From the NCBI GenBank assembly GCA_964017045.1, contig OZ024806.1:2627992-2691991 (forward strand): DNA of 64,000 nt. The letters run 5' to 3'. This document shows, in pieces, positions 1 through 12,000 of this stretch. The translations under genes were made by a program, and so were the position numbers. Below the pieces are notes generated by a model. It was not told where the DNA came from. It did not search any database and saw nothing but the letters and a program-made list of their open reading frames with translations. Each line of letters begins with the position of its first letter. Positions within the stretch are counted from its first letter, which is position 1. This DNA comes from Omphiscola glabra (Eukaryota > Mollusca > Gastropoda > Lymnaeidae).

Positions 1-131
1 TTCCGGGGCCCCCTACATACGCTCCATGCCTAGCCCCCCCCCCCCAAATCCTAAGAACGGATTATGCTGCGTATAAAGAAAAAAGTGACACCTGAGTGGT
101 CCACTCTATCCGCCCTATTTCGAGACACTAG

Positions 132-315
132 CAGGGGCGTATGTACAGTGTTTGGTGCCAGGGGACAAGATGCAATTTTATGCTCCCCTCTCAACTCTGA
201 AACTTATTATTTTCAACCATTAAATACCATCAAAGCCTATTTTGCCCCCCCCCCCCGGCTATTCTGGCGCCCCGGGACATATGCCCCATCTGCCATCCCT
301 TAGCTACGCCTCTGG
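132..315. mobile_element. MITE related to the copy at 5308-5495
   Basis: Ends CAGGGGCGTA and TTAGCTACGCCTCTGG are inverted. The inside shares CTCAACTCTGAAAC and a GGCGCC segment with the copy at 5308-5495. It contains a poly-C run. Confidence 0.55.
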
Positions 316-854
316 TAACTGGCAAATGGCACAGCGCCCCCCCCCCCCCCCCCCGAAACGAAAATTTGAACACACACAAAACACCCCTCCTCCCCCCCCC
401 CCCCCCCTGATATTTTCAAAGATTTAATCCATAAAACATTTTACATCTTTAAATACAGCAGTTCTGAACAAAGGAAAATACATTTTTTTATTCGTCAGTG
501 ATCTCACGATAATCCCTGGTAAGTATAGTCTGATGACGTCAATCTACATCCGGTCCAGCGCGCGCCTACAGGTAAACACCAACAGGTGGAAGGGGCACCG
601 TGAGCGAGCTTTACCTGACGCACACGTGTCGCAAGCATAGACATAGAGATATATATTATATCTCTATGGTCGCAAGTTACCTGAGGATTTCTGAAAAAAT
701 CCCCTCAACTCCACGGTCTTATCTTACCTGTATAACGCAGAGACAAGATGGTTCTCAAACAGGGGGGAAAGTGTGGGGGCTGCTAGTGCTATGTGAGGGC
801 TGGAATTTCCTTGCGATCATTCCTCTGATAAGAATTATGTTCAAATGTCTTTGG
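316..854. other. No gene seen; poly-C runs
   Basis: Contains runs of C at about 336-354 and 387-407 and otherwise unremarkable sequence. The small frames are not supported. Confidence 0.5.
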
Positions 855-1046
855 AAAAATAGTTACGAAGGACTAGTTATGGAGGAATGGTTGTGAAGGA
901 ATAGTTGTGAAGGAATAGTTGTGAAGGAATAGTTGTGAAGGAATAGTTGTGAAGGAATAGTTGTGAAGGAATAGTTGTGAAGGAATAGTTATAAAGGAAT
1001 AGTTATGAAGGACTAGTTGTGAAGGAATAGTTATGACGGACTAGTT
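855..1046. repeat. 14-bp tandem repeat
   Basis: About 13 copies of a unit such as GTGAAGGAATAGTT, with variants at both ends (GTTATGAAGGACTA). Confidence 0.9.
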
Positions 1047-2146
1047 TCAACCAAAACAAAATGAGAAAACTCTGTTTTGTGTGTGTGTAAGATAGTGAGA
1101 GAGATGGAGCCAGAGACATAGAGTTAGAGGGGAAATGAGATGGGAGGAGAAAGGACAATGAGAAGATATATTAATAGAGAGGTAGGAGAGAAAGAGTAGA
1201 GGATTTCGCTTGTGACGGTGGCAGTGGGAAGAAGGGTGGGTGGCCCACCCCGGGAGGCTCTTTTTGTGGGGGCGGCATTTTCATTGTGCTGCACATACTT
1301 TATGTTGATTAGGTTTGGTATGTGTTGTGGTTTATATTTTTGTGAGAGAGGAGCGGCAAATTCAAGTAACTCTTCAGGACGTCACAAACCTTAGCTTACC
1401 CACTGGATGATTGTGATCCTTCCATGTGTCAATCCTAAATCCGCCCAGGATTGGGGTGTGGCTGAAGGGGGGGGGGGGAATTTAGCTTTCTTTGATCGAA
1501 CATGTGGGCGTGGGGGAAAAATATAGGACGTGAAAATTTGATCCCGGGATGCTTGTGTTTGAGGACCGCTGTGTTAGGACCGGGATCATCATCATAACCT
1601 GATGAAACGTTTGGATGTTTCGGGATTTAGCTGTCATCACTACCCTGAACGTCTACCATTCCAGGGGTTCGTAACATTCTTTGTGAAACCCCACACCGCC
1701 TCTGAATTTCAAGACATGGTTCCCAGCACCACAACAATCAAAATAAATATATAATAAAAATCCAAAACCAAACCTTATATTTCTGGGTTATTGTATACCC
1801 CCTGACACTGCTTCCTGCACCCCAGGGGAGGGGGTGCGGGCACCCTCGGAAAAGAGCCCCTAAACCACCCGCTCTTTAACGACTTTTAAGGTGCGTAGAG
1901 TACACCCGCACCATGAACGAGATAATTGTGTTAAGCGACCACGCTGCAGGGCTAAAAATAGATCGTAAACAGCGTGCGTCACACATCTCGGTCATTGACT
2001 TGCCAAGTGTGTTGTTGTGACATGTCTAGAGTTGGGGGGGGGGGGGGGCCCGCATGAAATATCACGTGACTGTGAATCGTATGTACACAAATATATCACA
2101 TGCAATTGAAACAGTTGAAAAACAAAAGAAGATTCGAGTCATATAA
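1047..2146. other. No gene seen
   Basis: AG-rich stretch at about 1085-1200, poly-G runs near 1470 and 2034, and unique sequence. No exon signal was recognised. Confidence 0.5.
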
Positions 2147-2258
2147 ATGTAATTGTAACAACACAGAATAGTGTAAATATACTTGTAACATTGCAGAATA
2201 GTGTAAATATAATTGTAACAATACAGAATAGTGTAAATATACTTGTAACATTGCAGCA
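2147..2258. repeat. 30-bp tandem repeat
   Basis: About 3.5 copies with the core CAGAATAGTGTAAATATA. Alternate copies differ in the following segment, so a 60-bp doublet is visible. Confidence 0.85.
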
Positions 2259-2512
2259 AGGTGTTTGTTAATCCTTTACAGTAACTTCGCTTTTATACTT
2301 GTGTATCTTTCTTTCTGTCTGGGAGAGTGGCAAGCCCTTCGGACGGCCAATTGACCCACTTCCCGTCAACCTATCGAGCTGAAACTTGGCGCACAGACTC
2401 GTTGTCGATGACTGCACATTCTTTAAAATTTTCATCCACAACCCCAGCCACAAAAAAAAAAAAAAAATTATCATCATATTTTCCCGTCTTTCAGTTGGGA
2501 ATATAAATGAAA

Positions 2513-2710
2513 CAAGATGACACTGACATCGGGAAATAACATAAAATTCACGATAACTGCGTTAGATGAAATTCGTAAATTTTAACAAAATCGCAAGTGC
2601 GTTTGGTGCGTAATATTTTCTTTTGTTTTTTTCTGAAATAGTTGGTAAAATATTTCTGCGGTGTAAAAGCGGTGTGTGGGGGTGGGGGAAGGTGGGGGGG
2701 GGGACATTAG
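2513..2710. repeat. Interspersed repeat copy (family shared with 4575-4920)
   Basis: Both places contain the order CGATAACTGCG, then TTTGGTGCGTAA, then ATTTTCTTTTGTTT and a G-rich end. They are diverged copies of one element of unknown type. Confidence 0.5.
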
Positions 2711-2852
2711 ATAGACAGTTCCACCGCATTTAAATCTTATTATTTAAAAAGTAATATAACGACATTTTGTCTGGCACAGTAATGGTGGTCATCTAAATAT
2801 ATAAGACTTCTTAATGATTTTCCTAAATAATTTTGGAATATTTATTCAAAAA

Positions 2853-3033
2853 AGTGGCGTAGCTAGGGTTCGGCCCACCGGGTCGAGATCGAGGTTTTTC
2901 CAGCCCCCATCCCCAACAAAACCAACAGCAACAACGACAACAAACTGTAGTTTTCCGAAAATTTCGCCCCTCAATTAATAGAGAAAAAAGTGCCGCCTGG
3001 GGGCAGAACGACCCATGCGCCCCTACGCCAGTG
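2853..3033. mobile_element. MITE of the GGCGTAGCTAGG family
   Basis: Starts AGTGGCGTAGCTAGGG and ends CCCCTACGCCAGTG, so the ends are inverted repeats. The element is 181 bp and non-coding. Related ends occur at several other places in the window. Confidence 0.65.
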
Positions 3034-3330
3034 ACACAAAAGTCTTGTAAAAGAGAACTTTGAAATCCTCATACCGTGCTTGGTGGTGGGTGGGACAGGT
3101 GGGTGGGGCAGGTGACGGGGCAGGTGGGTGGGGCAGGTGGGCCCATAATTTTAAGTTGACGACCGTTATTGTCAACATTCTTTCGTTGTAAACATTCTTT
3201 CGTTGTAAACATTCTTTGCATTCTTCCACTCTCGTCCGATTCATCGTCACCTTTTTGCTGTCAAAGAAAAAAAGTCCTTGCCTACTCCACTGTCTGGACC
3301 AGAAGCTCCGTAAACGTTGTGGCGCAATAC

Positions 3331-4545
3331 AATGCTAGGTGTGCCATGAGACGATGCTAGGTGTGCCATGAGACGATGCTAGGTGTGCCGTGAGACGATG
3401 CTAGGTGTGCCGTGAGACGATGCTAGGTGTGCCGTGAGACGATGCTAGGTGTGCCGTGAAACGATGCTAGGTGTGCCGTGAAACGATGCTACGTGTGCCG
3501 TGAGACGATGCTAGGTGTGCCGTGAGACGATGCTAGGTGTGCCGTGAGACGATGCTAGGTGTGCCGTGAGACGATGCTAGGTGTGCCGTGAGACGATGCT
3601 AGGTGTGCCGTGAGACGATGCTAGGTGTGCCGTGAAACGATGCTAGGTGTGCCGTGAAACGATGCTACGTGTGCCGTGAGACGATGCTAGGTGTGCCGTG
3701 AGACTATGCTAGGTGTGCCGTGAGACGATGCTAGGTGTGCCGTGAGACGATGCTAGGTGTACCGTGAGACGATGCTCGGTGTGCCGTGAGACGATGCTAG
3801 GTGTGTCGTGAGACGATGCTAGGTGTGTCATGAGACGATGCTAGGTGTGTCATGAGACGATGCTAGGTGTGTCTTGAGACGATGCTAGGTGTGCCTTGAG
3901 ACAATGCTAGGTGGGCCATGAGACGATGCTACGTGTGCCATGAGACGATGCTAGGTGTGCCATGAGACGATGCTAGGTGTGCCGTGAGACGATGCTAGGT
4001 GTACCGTGAGACGATGCTCGGTGTGCCGTGAGACGATGCTAGGTGTGTCGTGAGACGACGCTAGGTGTGTCATGAGACTATGCTAGGTGTGTCATGAGAC
4101 GATGCTAGGTGTGTCTTGAGACGATGCTAGGTGTGCCTTGAGACAATGCTAGGTGGGCCATGAGACGATGCTACGTGTGCCATGAGACGATGCTAGGTGT
4201 GCCATGAGACGATGCTAGGTGTGCCATGAGACGATGCTAGGTGTGCCATGAGACGATGCTAGGTGTGCCGTGAGACGATGCTAGGTGTGCCATGAGACGA
4301 TGCTAGGTGGGCCATGAGACGATGCTACGTGTGCCATGAGACGATGCTACGTGTGCCATGAGACGATGCTAGGTGTGCCATGAGACGATGCTAGGTGTGC
4401 CATGAGACGATGCTAGGTGTGCCATGAGACGATGCTAGGTGTGCCATGAGACGATGCTACGTGTGTCATGAGACGATGCTACGTGTGTCATGAGACGATG
4501 CTAAGTGTGCCACAAGACCATGCTAAGTGTGCCACAAGATGATGC
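3331..4545. repeat. 22-bp minisatellite
   Basis: About 55 copies of GATGCTAGGTGTGCCGTGAG plus AC. Variants (GTGTGTC, GTGGGCC, CTACGTG) recur in blocks; a block around 3760-3950 reappears around 4010-4190. This indicates later duplication of multi-unit segments. Confidence 0.95.
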
Positions 4546-4574
4546 TATGTCTACAGTGTTAAAATTAAAATACC

Positions 4575-4920
4575 CCAAAAGAGGACAACATATTTTACTC
4601 TTATCTCGTCAATGAAGTAATACGTTTTAAGATAAAAATGGGACAATTGATATTATAGAATCTATCTTTCAAACTTGTCCCGTTACATGTCACGGAGTAT
4701 GGCCGCGTGTAAATGTGTGCCTTACATGTCACGAAATATGGCAAATTTACACGCGGCCATACTTCGTGCACACTTTAATCCCGATAACTGCGCCAAATAA
4801 GATTCTAAAAAATAACCATAGTGCTTTTGGTGCGTAACATTTTCTTTTGTTTGACGGAAATAGTCTCAAGATAAATTTGTTGTAAATATGCGGTATAGAA
4901 GGGGATGTAACATTAGGGCA
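4575..4920. repeat. Interspersed repeat copy with an internal hairpin
   Basis: This is the second copy of the family seen at 2513-2710. It contains a 24-bp inverted repeat with one mismatch (4691-4714 and 4745-4768). Confidence 0.5.
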
Positions 4921-5046
4921 GGGGCGTAAAACAGTGGGCGGTGGCGTATTTAGGTGGGTGGGGTGCTTGCATTATTATTCATTGGATATGTATAAAGTGC
5001 GCTACTAGAATGCATGCTTTTAAAAGTAATTTTTAGTACGGTAGAT

Positions 5047-5190
5047 CAGGAGTGGGCAAACTACGGCCCGGCAACTGATATTATGCGGCCCTCGAAAGCA
5101 TTTAGAAATTTTAAAAATACTTTGTTTTTCAGTTATTTTATTGAATTTTATATAACATGTATTTGAAATGTTGCATCAATTTAAGGGGGG
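5047..5190. mobile_element. Partial hAT-type element (TIR CAGGAGTGGGCAAACTACGG)
   Basis: The left end and the following about 130 bases match the left part of the element at 14270-14646 (GGCAA.TGATATTATG, CCTCGAAAGCATT). No right end is seen. Confidence 0.6.
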
Positions 5191-5307
5191 GGGGGTGTGT
5201 TTCCCTTACTCATTCATTTTTTAAGCTATCGGGTTCATGGGACACTTTGCTTCTAATAAATTAAGTCACGGCTCACTTTGCTTTTATACAAGGGGTCGAG
5301 GGTCCAA

Positions 5308-5495
5308 AGGCATAGTTAGGGAGTTTGGCGCCCGGGGACAAGATTAATTTTACACCCCTCTCAACTCTGAAACACATTATTATTATCAACTTGAACAAAA
5401 AAAAAAAAAAAAAAAGCCAATTATGGCGCCCCATTCCAGTCTGGATCTCAGGGACATCTATTCACTTATACCCTCCCCCATAAGCCACGCCTCTG
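5308..5495. mobile_element. MITE related to the copy at 132-315
   Basis: Starts AGGCATAGTTAGGG, ends AAGCCACGCCTCTG, and contains CCCCTCTCAACTCTGAAAC. Confidence 0.55.
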
Positions 5496-5586
5496 CGTGG
5501 GTCACTCTGCAGTAGGCTTATAGGACACAACTTAAAGTGTTCATGTAAGCAGAAAAGGCTAAACTGTATATTCTGTTGCCCTACAT

Positions 5587-5758
5587 CAGGGGCATACAGA
5601 GACGACGCGGAAAGGTCGGCCCGCCCCTGAGTGCACTTTTTTCATTATATCGAGATGGAGGGGCGGGATTTTCGGCAAGTTGTAGCGTTTGTTTCGTGGA
5701 AGGGGAGGCAAATATTCTCGGGCCGTCCCAAGCGACATCAACCTTAGCTACGCCACTG
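5587..5758. mobile_element. MITE of the GGCGTAGCTA family
   Basis: Starts CAGGGGCATAC and ends TTAGCTACGCCACTG. A 32-bp satellite begins 14 bases after its right end. Confidence 0.55.
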
Positions 5759-5771
5759 CTGACTGATTAAC

Positions 5772-6285
5772 TTGTCACATTTAATTAGAAACTCACGTTT
5801 CAGTTGTCACAGTTCATTAGAAGGTCACGTTTCAGTTGTCACAGTTAATTGGAAGCTCAAGTTTCAGTTGTCACAATTCATTAGAAACCCACGTTTCAGT
5901 TGTCACAATTCATTAGAAACTCACGTTTCAGTTGTCACAATTCAAAGAAACTCACGTTTCAGTTGTCACAATTCATTAGAAACTCAGGTTTCAGTTGTCA
6001 CAGTTCATTAGAAACTCGCGTTTCAGTTGTCACAGTTCATAAGAAACTCACGTTTCAGTTGTCACAGTTCATTAGAAACTTACGTTTCAGTTGTCACAGT
6101 TCATTAGAAACTTACGTTTCAGTTGTCACAGTTCATTAGAAGGTCACGTTTCAGTTGTCACAGTTCATTAGAAGGTCACGTTTTAGTTGTCACAGTTCAT
6201 TAGAAGGTCACGTTTCAGTTGTCACAGTTCATTAGAAGGTCAAGATACACTTGTCACAGTTCATAAGAAGCTCACGTTTCAGCGT
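5772..6285. repeat. 32-bp minisatellite
   Basis: About 16 copies with the core CAGTTGTCACAGTTCATTAG. Copies differ mainly in the segment after GAA (ACTCAC or GGTCAC), and the GGTCAC type clusters at the right end. Confidence 0.95.
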
Positions 6286-6417
6286 TGTTAATTTATTATA
6301 AGTTATCAATACTAGTAATTTTTAAATTCTAGATTGTTGGTTGGGAGGGGGGGGGGAGGCGGACCAGAGGGTGCTCACATGACCTATTACTCGGAGCGCC
6401 CATTCCCGAAAGGCGTA

Positions 6418-6548
6418 GGCAGGGGCGGAAAAAAGATGGTAACTGCCGCTGGCATTTTTTGTTCGAAAAATGAGGGGCGTCATTTTTGTGGAAGGGGGCA
6501 GCAATGATCTTGGCCCACCCCTGGCGGCACTAATCAATACAGCGCCAC
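6418..6548. mobile_element. Possible degenerate MITE of the GGCGTA family
   Basis: Starts CAGGGGCGG and contains GGGGCGTCATTTTTGTGGAA and a GGCCCACCCCTGGCGG right segment, similar in style to the other MITEs. The ends are imperfect. Confidence 0.35.
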
Positions 6549-6929
6549 TTCCCAAATGTCCACCCCCTACCGTCTAAGAAGACAGTTTGTGACATATACT
6601 ACACCGCTGTGGCCCAGACTAGTAGCTAGTGACACGCTCGCCTGTCTGAGAGGGCACGTGATACACCGTCACCACACGGGTCAAAACATGCTGGCCACCG
6701 GGCACACAACAACTTGTTTGCACAGCACAGCAGATTCACGTAGCTACAGAACACAAGGTCAAGCACTGGGTCAAGGTCAGGGTCACAGTTTGTGCATAGC
6801 CCATATTATGTGAACGCTTGACGCCGAGTTCTAGATATATCGCGAGTGGCCTGGTTGGGGGGTGGGGGTGGGGAGAGGATCTCACAGTTCATGTGACGCA
6901 TCTAGAGCATTTGGCATATGGATTTATGG

Positions 6930-7226
6930 ATATGACCTATATCCATTGAGGTATCTAGAGAATATGGCTTATAATCATTGGCGTAGCTCGAGAATATGGC
7001 TCATAATCATTGTCATATTTAGAGAATATGGCTCATAATCATTGTCATATTTAGAGAATATGGCTCATAATCATTGTCATATTTAGAGAATATGGCTCAT
7101 AATCATTGTCATATTTAGAGAATATGGCTCATAATCATTGTCATATTTAGAGAATATGGCTCATAATCATTGTCATATTTAGAGAATATGGCTCATAATC
7201 ATTGTCATATTTAGAGAATATGGCTT
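6930..7226. repeat. 32-bp minisatellite
   Basis: About nine copies with the core GAATATGGCTCATAATCATT. The central copies are nearly identical. Confidence 0.92.
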
Positions 7227-7371
7227 ATTTATTTCATTAATTCACGCAGAAAAGGTTTACAAAATTGAATATGTCACAAGAGTTGAAGATATTAATCCCC
7301 AAATATCTGGTTAAAAAATATCAAAAATTAAGTCAGACACTTCCATAAATGAACAAACTTTTGACGAACTT

Positions 7372-7765
7372 TGGTTACGGCTGTTTGGGTATGGCTGTTT
7401 GGGTTTGGCTATTTGATTACAACTGTTTGGGTATGGCTATTTGGTTACGGCTGTTTGTGTATGGCTGTTTGGGTACAGCTCTTTGTGTATGGCTGTTTGG
7501 GTATGGCTGTTTGTGTATGGCTGTTTGGGTACAGCTGTTTGTGTATGGCTGTTTGGGTATGGCTGTTTAGGTATGGCTGTTTGGTTACGGCTGTTTGGGT
7601 ATGGCTGCTTGGGTATGGCTGTTTGGGTTTGGCTATTAGGTTACAACGGTTTGGGTATGGCTATTTGGTTACGGCTGTTTGTGTATGGCTGTTTGGGTAT
7701 GGCTGTTTGGTTACGGCTGTTTGGGTACGGCTGCTTGGGTATGGCTGTTTGGGTATGGCTGTTTC
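7372..7765. repeat. 15-bp minisatellite
   Basis: About 26 copies of GTATGGCTGTTTGGG and close variants. Because 15 is a multiple of 3, long apparent reading frames result; these are not genes. Confidence 0.93.
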
Positions 7766-8925
7766 TTTTTCTAATTGCCTTCTCCACTTGTATTCTTCCC
7801 AACCCTCTTCACCATTCTTTATTAAGCAACCTTTTTCCCCTAAAAGTCATGTTAAAAATTTTTTTAAGTGGTCTATTTCCAAAATGTGTCACTTTAAAAA
7901 TGCCATTTTTCCCCTTCTGCGATCTCTAAAAAAATCAATTTAACATTTCTACAAACTGAAGGTAATATCTATTTATTCCATGAAACAAAATGCACATTTA
8001 TATTACAGGTACGTGTTACTGTGGTATAAAGAAGTAACATTTGATTGTTACAATTTGATCACTCAGTACCAAATGACCTTATGGTCAGGTTTTAATGGGC
8101 ACAATTTGCTACCACATAGTAATTTTCCTATCCCCCCATCCCCACCCTAACACCTTCTCAGAACAGGGGAGTGTATCCGTATCTTGCCAGGGTTACCTTC
8201 CCTTTAACCTTCCTCCGCACTAAAAAAAACAAATTAAATCCCACTAAAAGTTGATCATGGCAAGAAAATCCAGTTCCGTAAAGTCGCTTAAAAAAGGAAA
8301 AGTCATAATTTAATACATTAACAAAAGCACGAAAATAATTCCTTTTCATTTAAATAAACACTCCATTAATTAACAGATGTGTTTATTCAGCAAACTTCTC
8401 CCTGCGGCGGGAGTGATCAATAAAATAAGCCGATGAGTCTCTCTGCGATGACGCGTTACGCAATGTGATCTCGTCTCACGCGAGGATCGATGCCAGCTGA
8501 GTAATGGGCTTCGGGAATTCCCGGTAGGCGAGATGAGTTGCTGGGAATTTTGGGAAGATTCTCACCGCTGCTTCGTGATTCATCCATTAGTTTTTTAAAT
8601 TGATATTCGATTGTTGACATCAATAATATTTGTCATTTGTTTACGCATCTTGGTGTCACCCATAAAAAACAAATTAAAAGACACCAAAAATAAAGCTGTC
8701 TTTAATGAATGACAAAATGTCCTTAGTATTATTTTTTTCCTTTTAATTGATTAAATTGTTTTGTTGCTTTGGGTGCAGGGGTGAAAAGGGGTGTCAGTGT
8801 GTGAGACATGACCGCGCGAATTGTTATTTCTTGTTGCTACACTTTTAACTAAAGATAAAACCCTTTCACGAGCTGGAAAATCAATTTTTGTTATTCTGCA
8901 TAATTTTCAAGGTTAAAGGCCGTAC
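7766..8925. other. No gene assigned; GC-richer island at 8395-8590
   Basis: Mostly AT-rich. The GC-richer stretch around 8395-8590 (GCGGCGGGAGTG, CGTCTCACGCGAGG) has no long frame and no recognised RNA fold. Confidence 0.4.
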
Positions 8926-9088
8926 AGTGATCTCTCGTCTATCGCGGGGGTTAGGTTTCAGATGCCCCACCCCCCACCCTCGCAATACCCGAAAATCAGA
9001 GAAGTAATGACCTTATATTTAATTTATGATTTATATTTATTTTAAAGCTCTATAACCCCCCTCCCCCCATCTCCTTTATCTTTTTCCG

Positions 9089-9473
9089 CACTAATATGAA
9101 CCTTTCCCACACCAATATGAACCTTTCCCACACCAATATGAACCTTTCCCACACAATATGAACCTTTCCCACACTAATATGAACCTTTCCCACACCAATA
9201 TGAACCTTTCCCACACAATATGAACCTTTCCCACACTGATACGAACCTTTCCCACACCAATATGAACCTTTCCCACACAATATGAACCTTTCCCACACTG
9301 ATATGAACCTTTCCCACACTGATACGAACCTTTCCCACACCAATATGAACCTTTCCCACACAATATGAACCTTTCCCACACCAATATGAACCTTTCCCAC
9401 ACAATATGAACCTTTCCCACACTGATATGAACCTTTCCCACACTGATATGAACCTTTCCCACACTAATATGAC
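9089..9473. repeat. 21-bp minisatellite
   Basis: About 18 copies of AATATGAACCTTTCCCACAC plus C, with copies shortened by one or two bases. Confidence 0.93.
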
Positions 9474-10330
9474 ACCGTGAAAAGTGGGGCCGCGAAAAGC
9501 GAGACCGTGAAAAGTGAGACCGTGAAAAGCGAAACCGCGATAAAGTGAGACCGTGAAAAGTGAGACCCTGAAAAGCGAAACCGCGATAAAGTGAGACAGT
9601 GAAAAGCGAGAACCTGAAAAGCGAAACCGCGATAAAGTGAGACCGTGAAAAGTGAGAACCTGAAAAGCGAAACCGCGATAAAGTGAGACAGTGAAAAGTG
9701 AGAACCTGAAAAGCGAAACCGCGATAAAGTGAGACAGTGAAAAGTGAGACCCTGAAAAGCGAGACCGCGATAAAGTGAGACAGTGAAAAGCGAGAACCTG
9801 AAAAGCGAAACCGCGATAAAGTGAGACCGTGAAAAGTGAGACCCTGAAAAGCGAAACCGCGATAAAGTGAGACAGTGAAAAGTGAGAACCTGAAAAGCGA
9901 AACCGCGATAAAGTGAGACAGTGAAAAGTGAGACCCTGAAAAGCGAAACCGCGATAAAGTGAGACAGTGAAAAGTGAGAACCTGAAAAGCGAAACCGCGA
10001 TAATGTGAGACAGTGAAAAGTGAGACCCTGAAAAGCGAGACCGCGATAAAGTGAGACAGTGAAAAGCGAGAACCTGAAAAGCGAAACCGCGATAAAGTGA
10101 GACCGTGAAAAGTGAGACCCTGAAAAGCGAAACCGCGATAAAGTGAGACAGTGAAAAGTGAGAACCTGAAAAGCGAAACCGCGATAAAGTGAGACAGTGA
10201 AAAGTGAGACCCTGAAAAGCGAGACCGCGATAAAGTGAGACAGTGAAAAGCGAGAACCTGAAAAGCGAAACCGCGATAAAGTGAGACAGTGAAAAGTGAG
10301 AACCTGAAAAGTGAGACCGCGAAAAGTGAA
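9474..10330. repeat. 46-bp minisatellite
   Basis: About 18 copies built from GTGAAAAGYGAGA, CCTGAAAAGCGA and AACCGCGATAAAGTGAGAC blocks. The unit lacks stop codons in all minus-strand frames. Because 46 is not a multiple of 3, three overlapping long frames of 290-417 codons appear. They are not genes. Confidence 0.93.
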
Positions 10331-10444
10331 CCGCAATACGGCAAGGAAAGAATGTATTTAAAAAAAAACTATTTACACTTAAAAACAACATTTAATTATA
10401 TTTTTTAAATCCCCACTTTATTTATATTACACAGGTATTCACAT

Positions 10445-10605
10445 TATCGATACCCATGGTACAGTCACACCATCAATACCCTTGGTACAGTCACACCATT
10501 AATACATTGGTACAGTCCCAAAATCAATACCCTTGGTACAGTACCACCATTAATACCCTTGGTACCGTCCCAACATCAATACCCTTGGTACAGTCACACC
10601 TATTA
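10445..10605. repeat. 26-bp repeat, left copy
   Basis: About six copies with the core ATCAATACCCTTGGTACAGT. The same repeat appears in reverse orientation at 13013-13432. Confidence 0.9.
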
Positions 10606-10690
10606 CTGCGCTTTGTGCAGGTAAATCATAAATACCAGTAGTAGTCTACAAGGTAAAACCATCAATGCCACTTGTACAGTAACACCACCA
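10606..10690. repeat. Unique linker, left copy of an inverted pair
   Basis: About 85 bases, beginning CTATTACTGCGCTTTGTGCA, are present in reverse complement at about 12925-13010 with only a few differences. The linker connects the two 26-bp arrays in both arms. Confidence 0.85.
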
Positions 10691-11935
10691 ACACCACTTG
10701 TACAGTAACAGCACCACCAACACCACTTGTACAGTGACACCATCAACATCACTTGTACAGTGACACCACCAACACCACTTCTACAGTAACACCACCAACA
10801 CAACTTGTACAGTAACACCAACACCACATGTACAGTAACACTACCAACACAACTTGTACAGTAACACCACCAACACCACATGTACAGTGACACCAACAAC
10901 ACCACTTGTACAGTAACACCACCAACACCACTTGTACAGTAACAGCACCACCAACACCACTTGTACAGTGACACCATCAACATCACTTGTACAGTGACAC
11001 CACCAACACCACTTCTACAGTAACACCACCAACACAACTTGTACAGTAACACCAACACCACATGTACAGTAACACTACCAACACAACTTGTACAGTAACA
11101 CCACCAACACCACATGTACAGTGACACCACCAACACCACTTGTACAGTAACACCACCAACACCACTTGTACAGTAACACCACCAACACCACATGTACAGT
11201 GCCACCACCAACAACACTTCTACAGTAACACCACCAACACAACTTGTACAGTAACACCACCAACACCACTTGTACAGTAACACCACCAACACAACTTGTA
11301 CAGTAACACCACCAACACCACATGTACAGTGACACCACCAACACCACTTGTACAGTAACACCACCAACACCACTTGTACAGTAACACCACCAACACCACA
11401 TGTACAGTGCCACCACCAACAACACTTCTACAGTAACACCACCAACACAACTTGTACAGTAACACCACCAACACCACTTGTACAGTAACACCACCAACAC
11501 AACTTGTACTGTAACACCACAAACACCACATGTACAGTGACACCACCAACACCACATGTACAGTGACACCACCATCACCACTTGTACAGTGACACCACCA
11601 ACACCACTTGTACAGTGACACCACCAACACCACTTGTACAGTGACACCACCATCACCACTTGTACAGTGACACCACCAACACCACTTGTACAGTGACACC
11701 ACCAACACCACTTGTACAGTGACACCACCATCACCACTTGTACAGTGACACCACCATCACCACTTGTACAGTGACACCACCAACACCACTTGTACAGTGA
11801 CACCACCATCACCACTTGTACAGTAACACCACCATCACCACTTGTACAGTGACACCACCAACACCACTTGTACAGTGACACCACCATCACCACTTGTACA
11901 GTAACACCACCATCACCTCTTGTACACTGACACGC
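10660..11935. repeat. 26-bp minisatellite with higher-order duplications
   Basis: About 48 copies with the core ACACCACTTGTACAGTRACA. Segments repeat at 234 bases (nine units, e.g. 10749-10931 against 10983-11165) and at about 208 bases. The reverse-complement repeat lies at 12795-12960. Confidence 0.94.
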
Positions 11936-12000
11936 TCTTTAACGAGGGTTTAAAAAATACTTAGTAAAAATATTTGTATAGTTGCATTATTTGACTAGAG

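Larger units (their letters stand above)
8926..10350. mobile_element. MITE-like element enlarged by two internal satellites
   Basis: The left end reads ACAGTGATCTCTCGTCTATC followed by GCGGGGGTTAGGTTTCAGAT, the terminal pattern of a widespread animal MITE type. The right end near 10318-10350 (GACCGCGAAAAGTG, then CCGCAATACGGCAAGG) is a diverged inverse of it. Between them lie the arrays at 9089-9473 and 9474-10330. Confidence 0.45.

Noticed and set aside
3331..4545. CRISPR-like look of regularly repeated 22-bp units
   Set aside because: There are no unique spacers between repeats; units are directly contiguous and the genome is eukaryotic.
6612..6700. tRNA- or SINE-like stretch (GTGGCCCAG...GCTCGCCTGTCTGAGA...GGGTCAAAACA)
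   Set aside because: It resembles A and B boxes only loosely; no cloverleaf can be drawn and no poly-A or tail repeat is present.
7349..7943. Three overlapping plus-strand frames (up to 190 codons) over the 15-bp array
   Set aside because: Periodicity in multiples of three keeps frames open; the non-repeat tail has no recognisable protein.
9091..10391. Three overlapping minus-strand frames of 290-417 codons
   Set aside because: They run through 21-bp and 46-bp satellites that lack stops in every minus frame. The same peptide recurs in all three frames, so they are repeat artefacts.
10603..11893. Minus-strand frames of 256 and 272 codons rich in Cys, Trp and Val
   Set aside because: They are a translation of the stop-free 26-bp array; there is no codon structure independent of the repeat.
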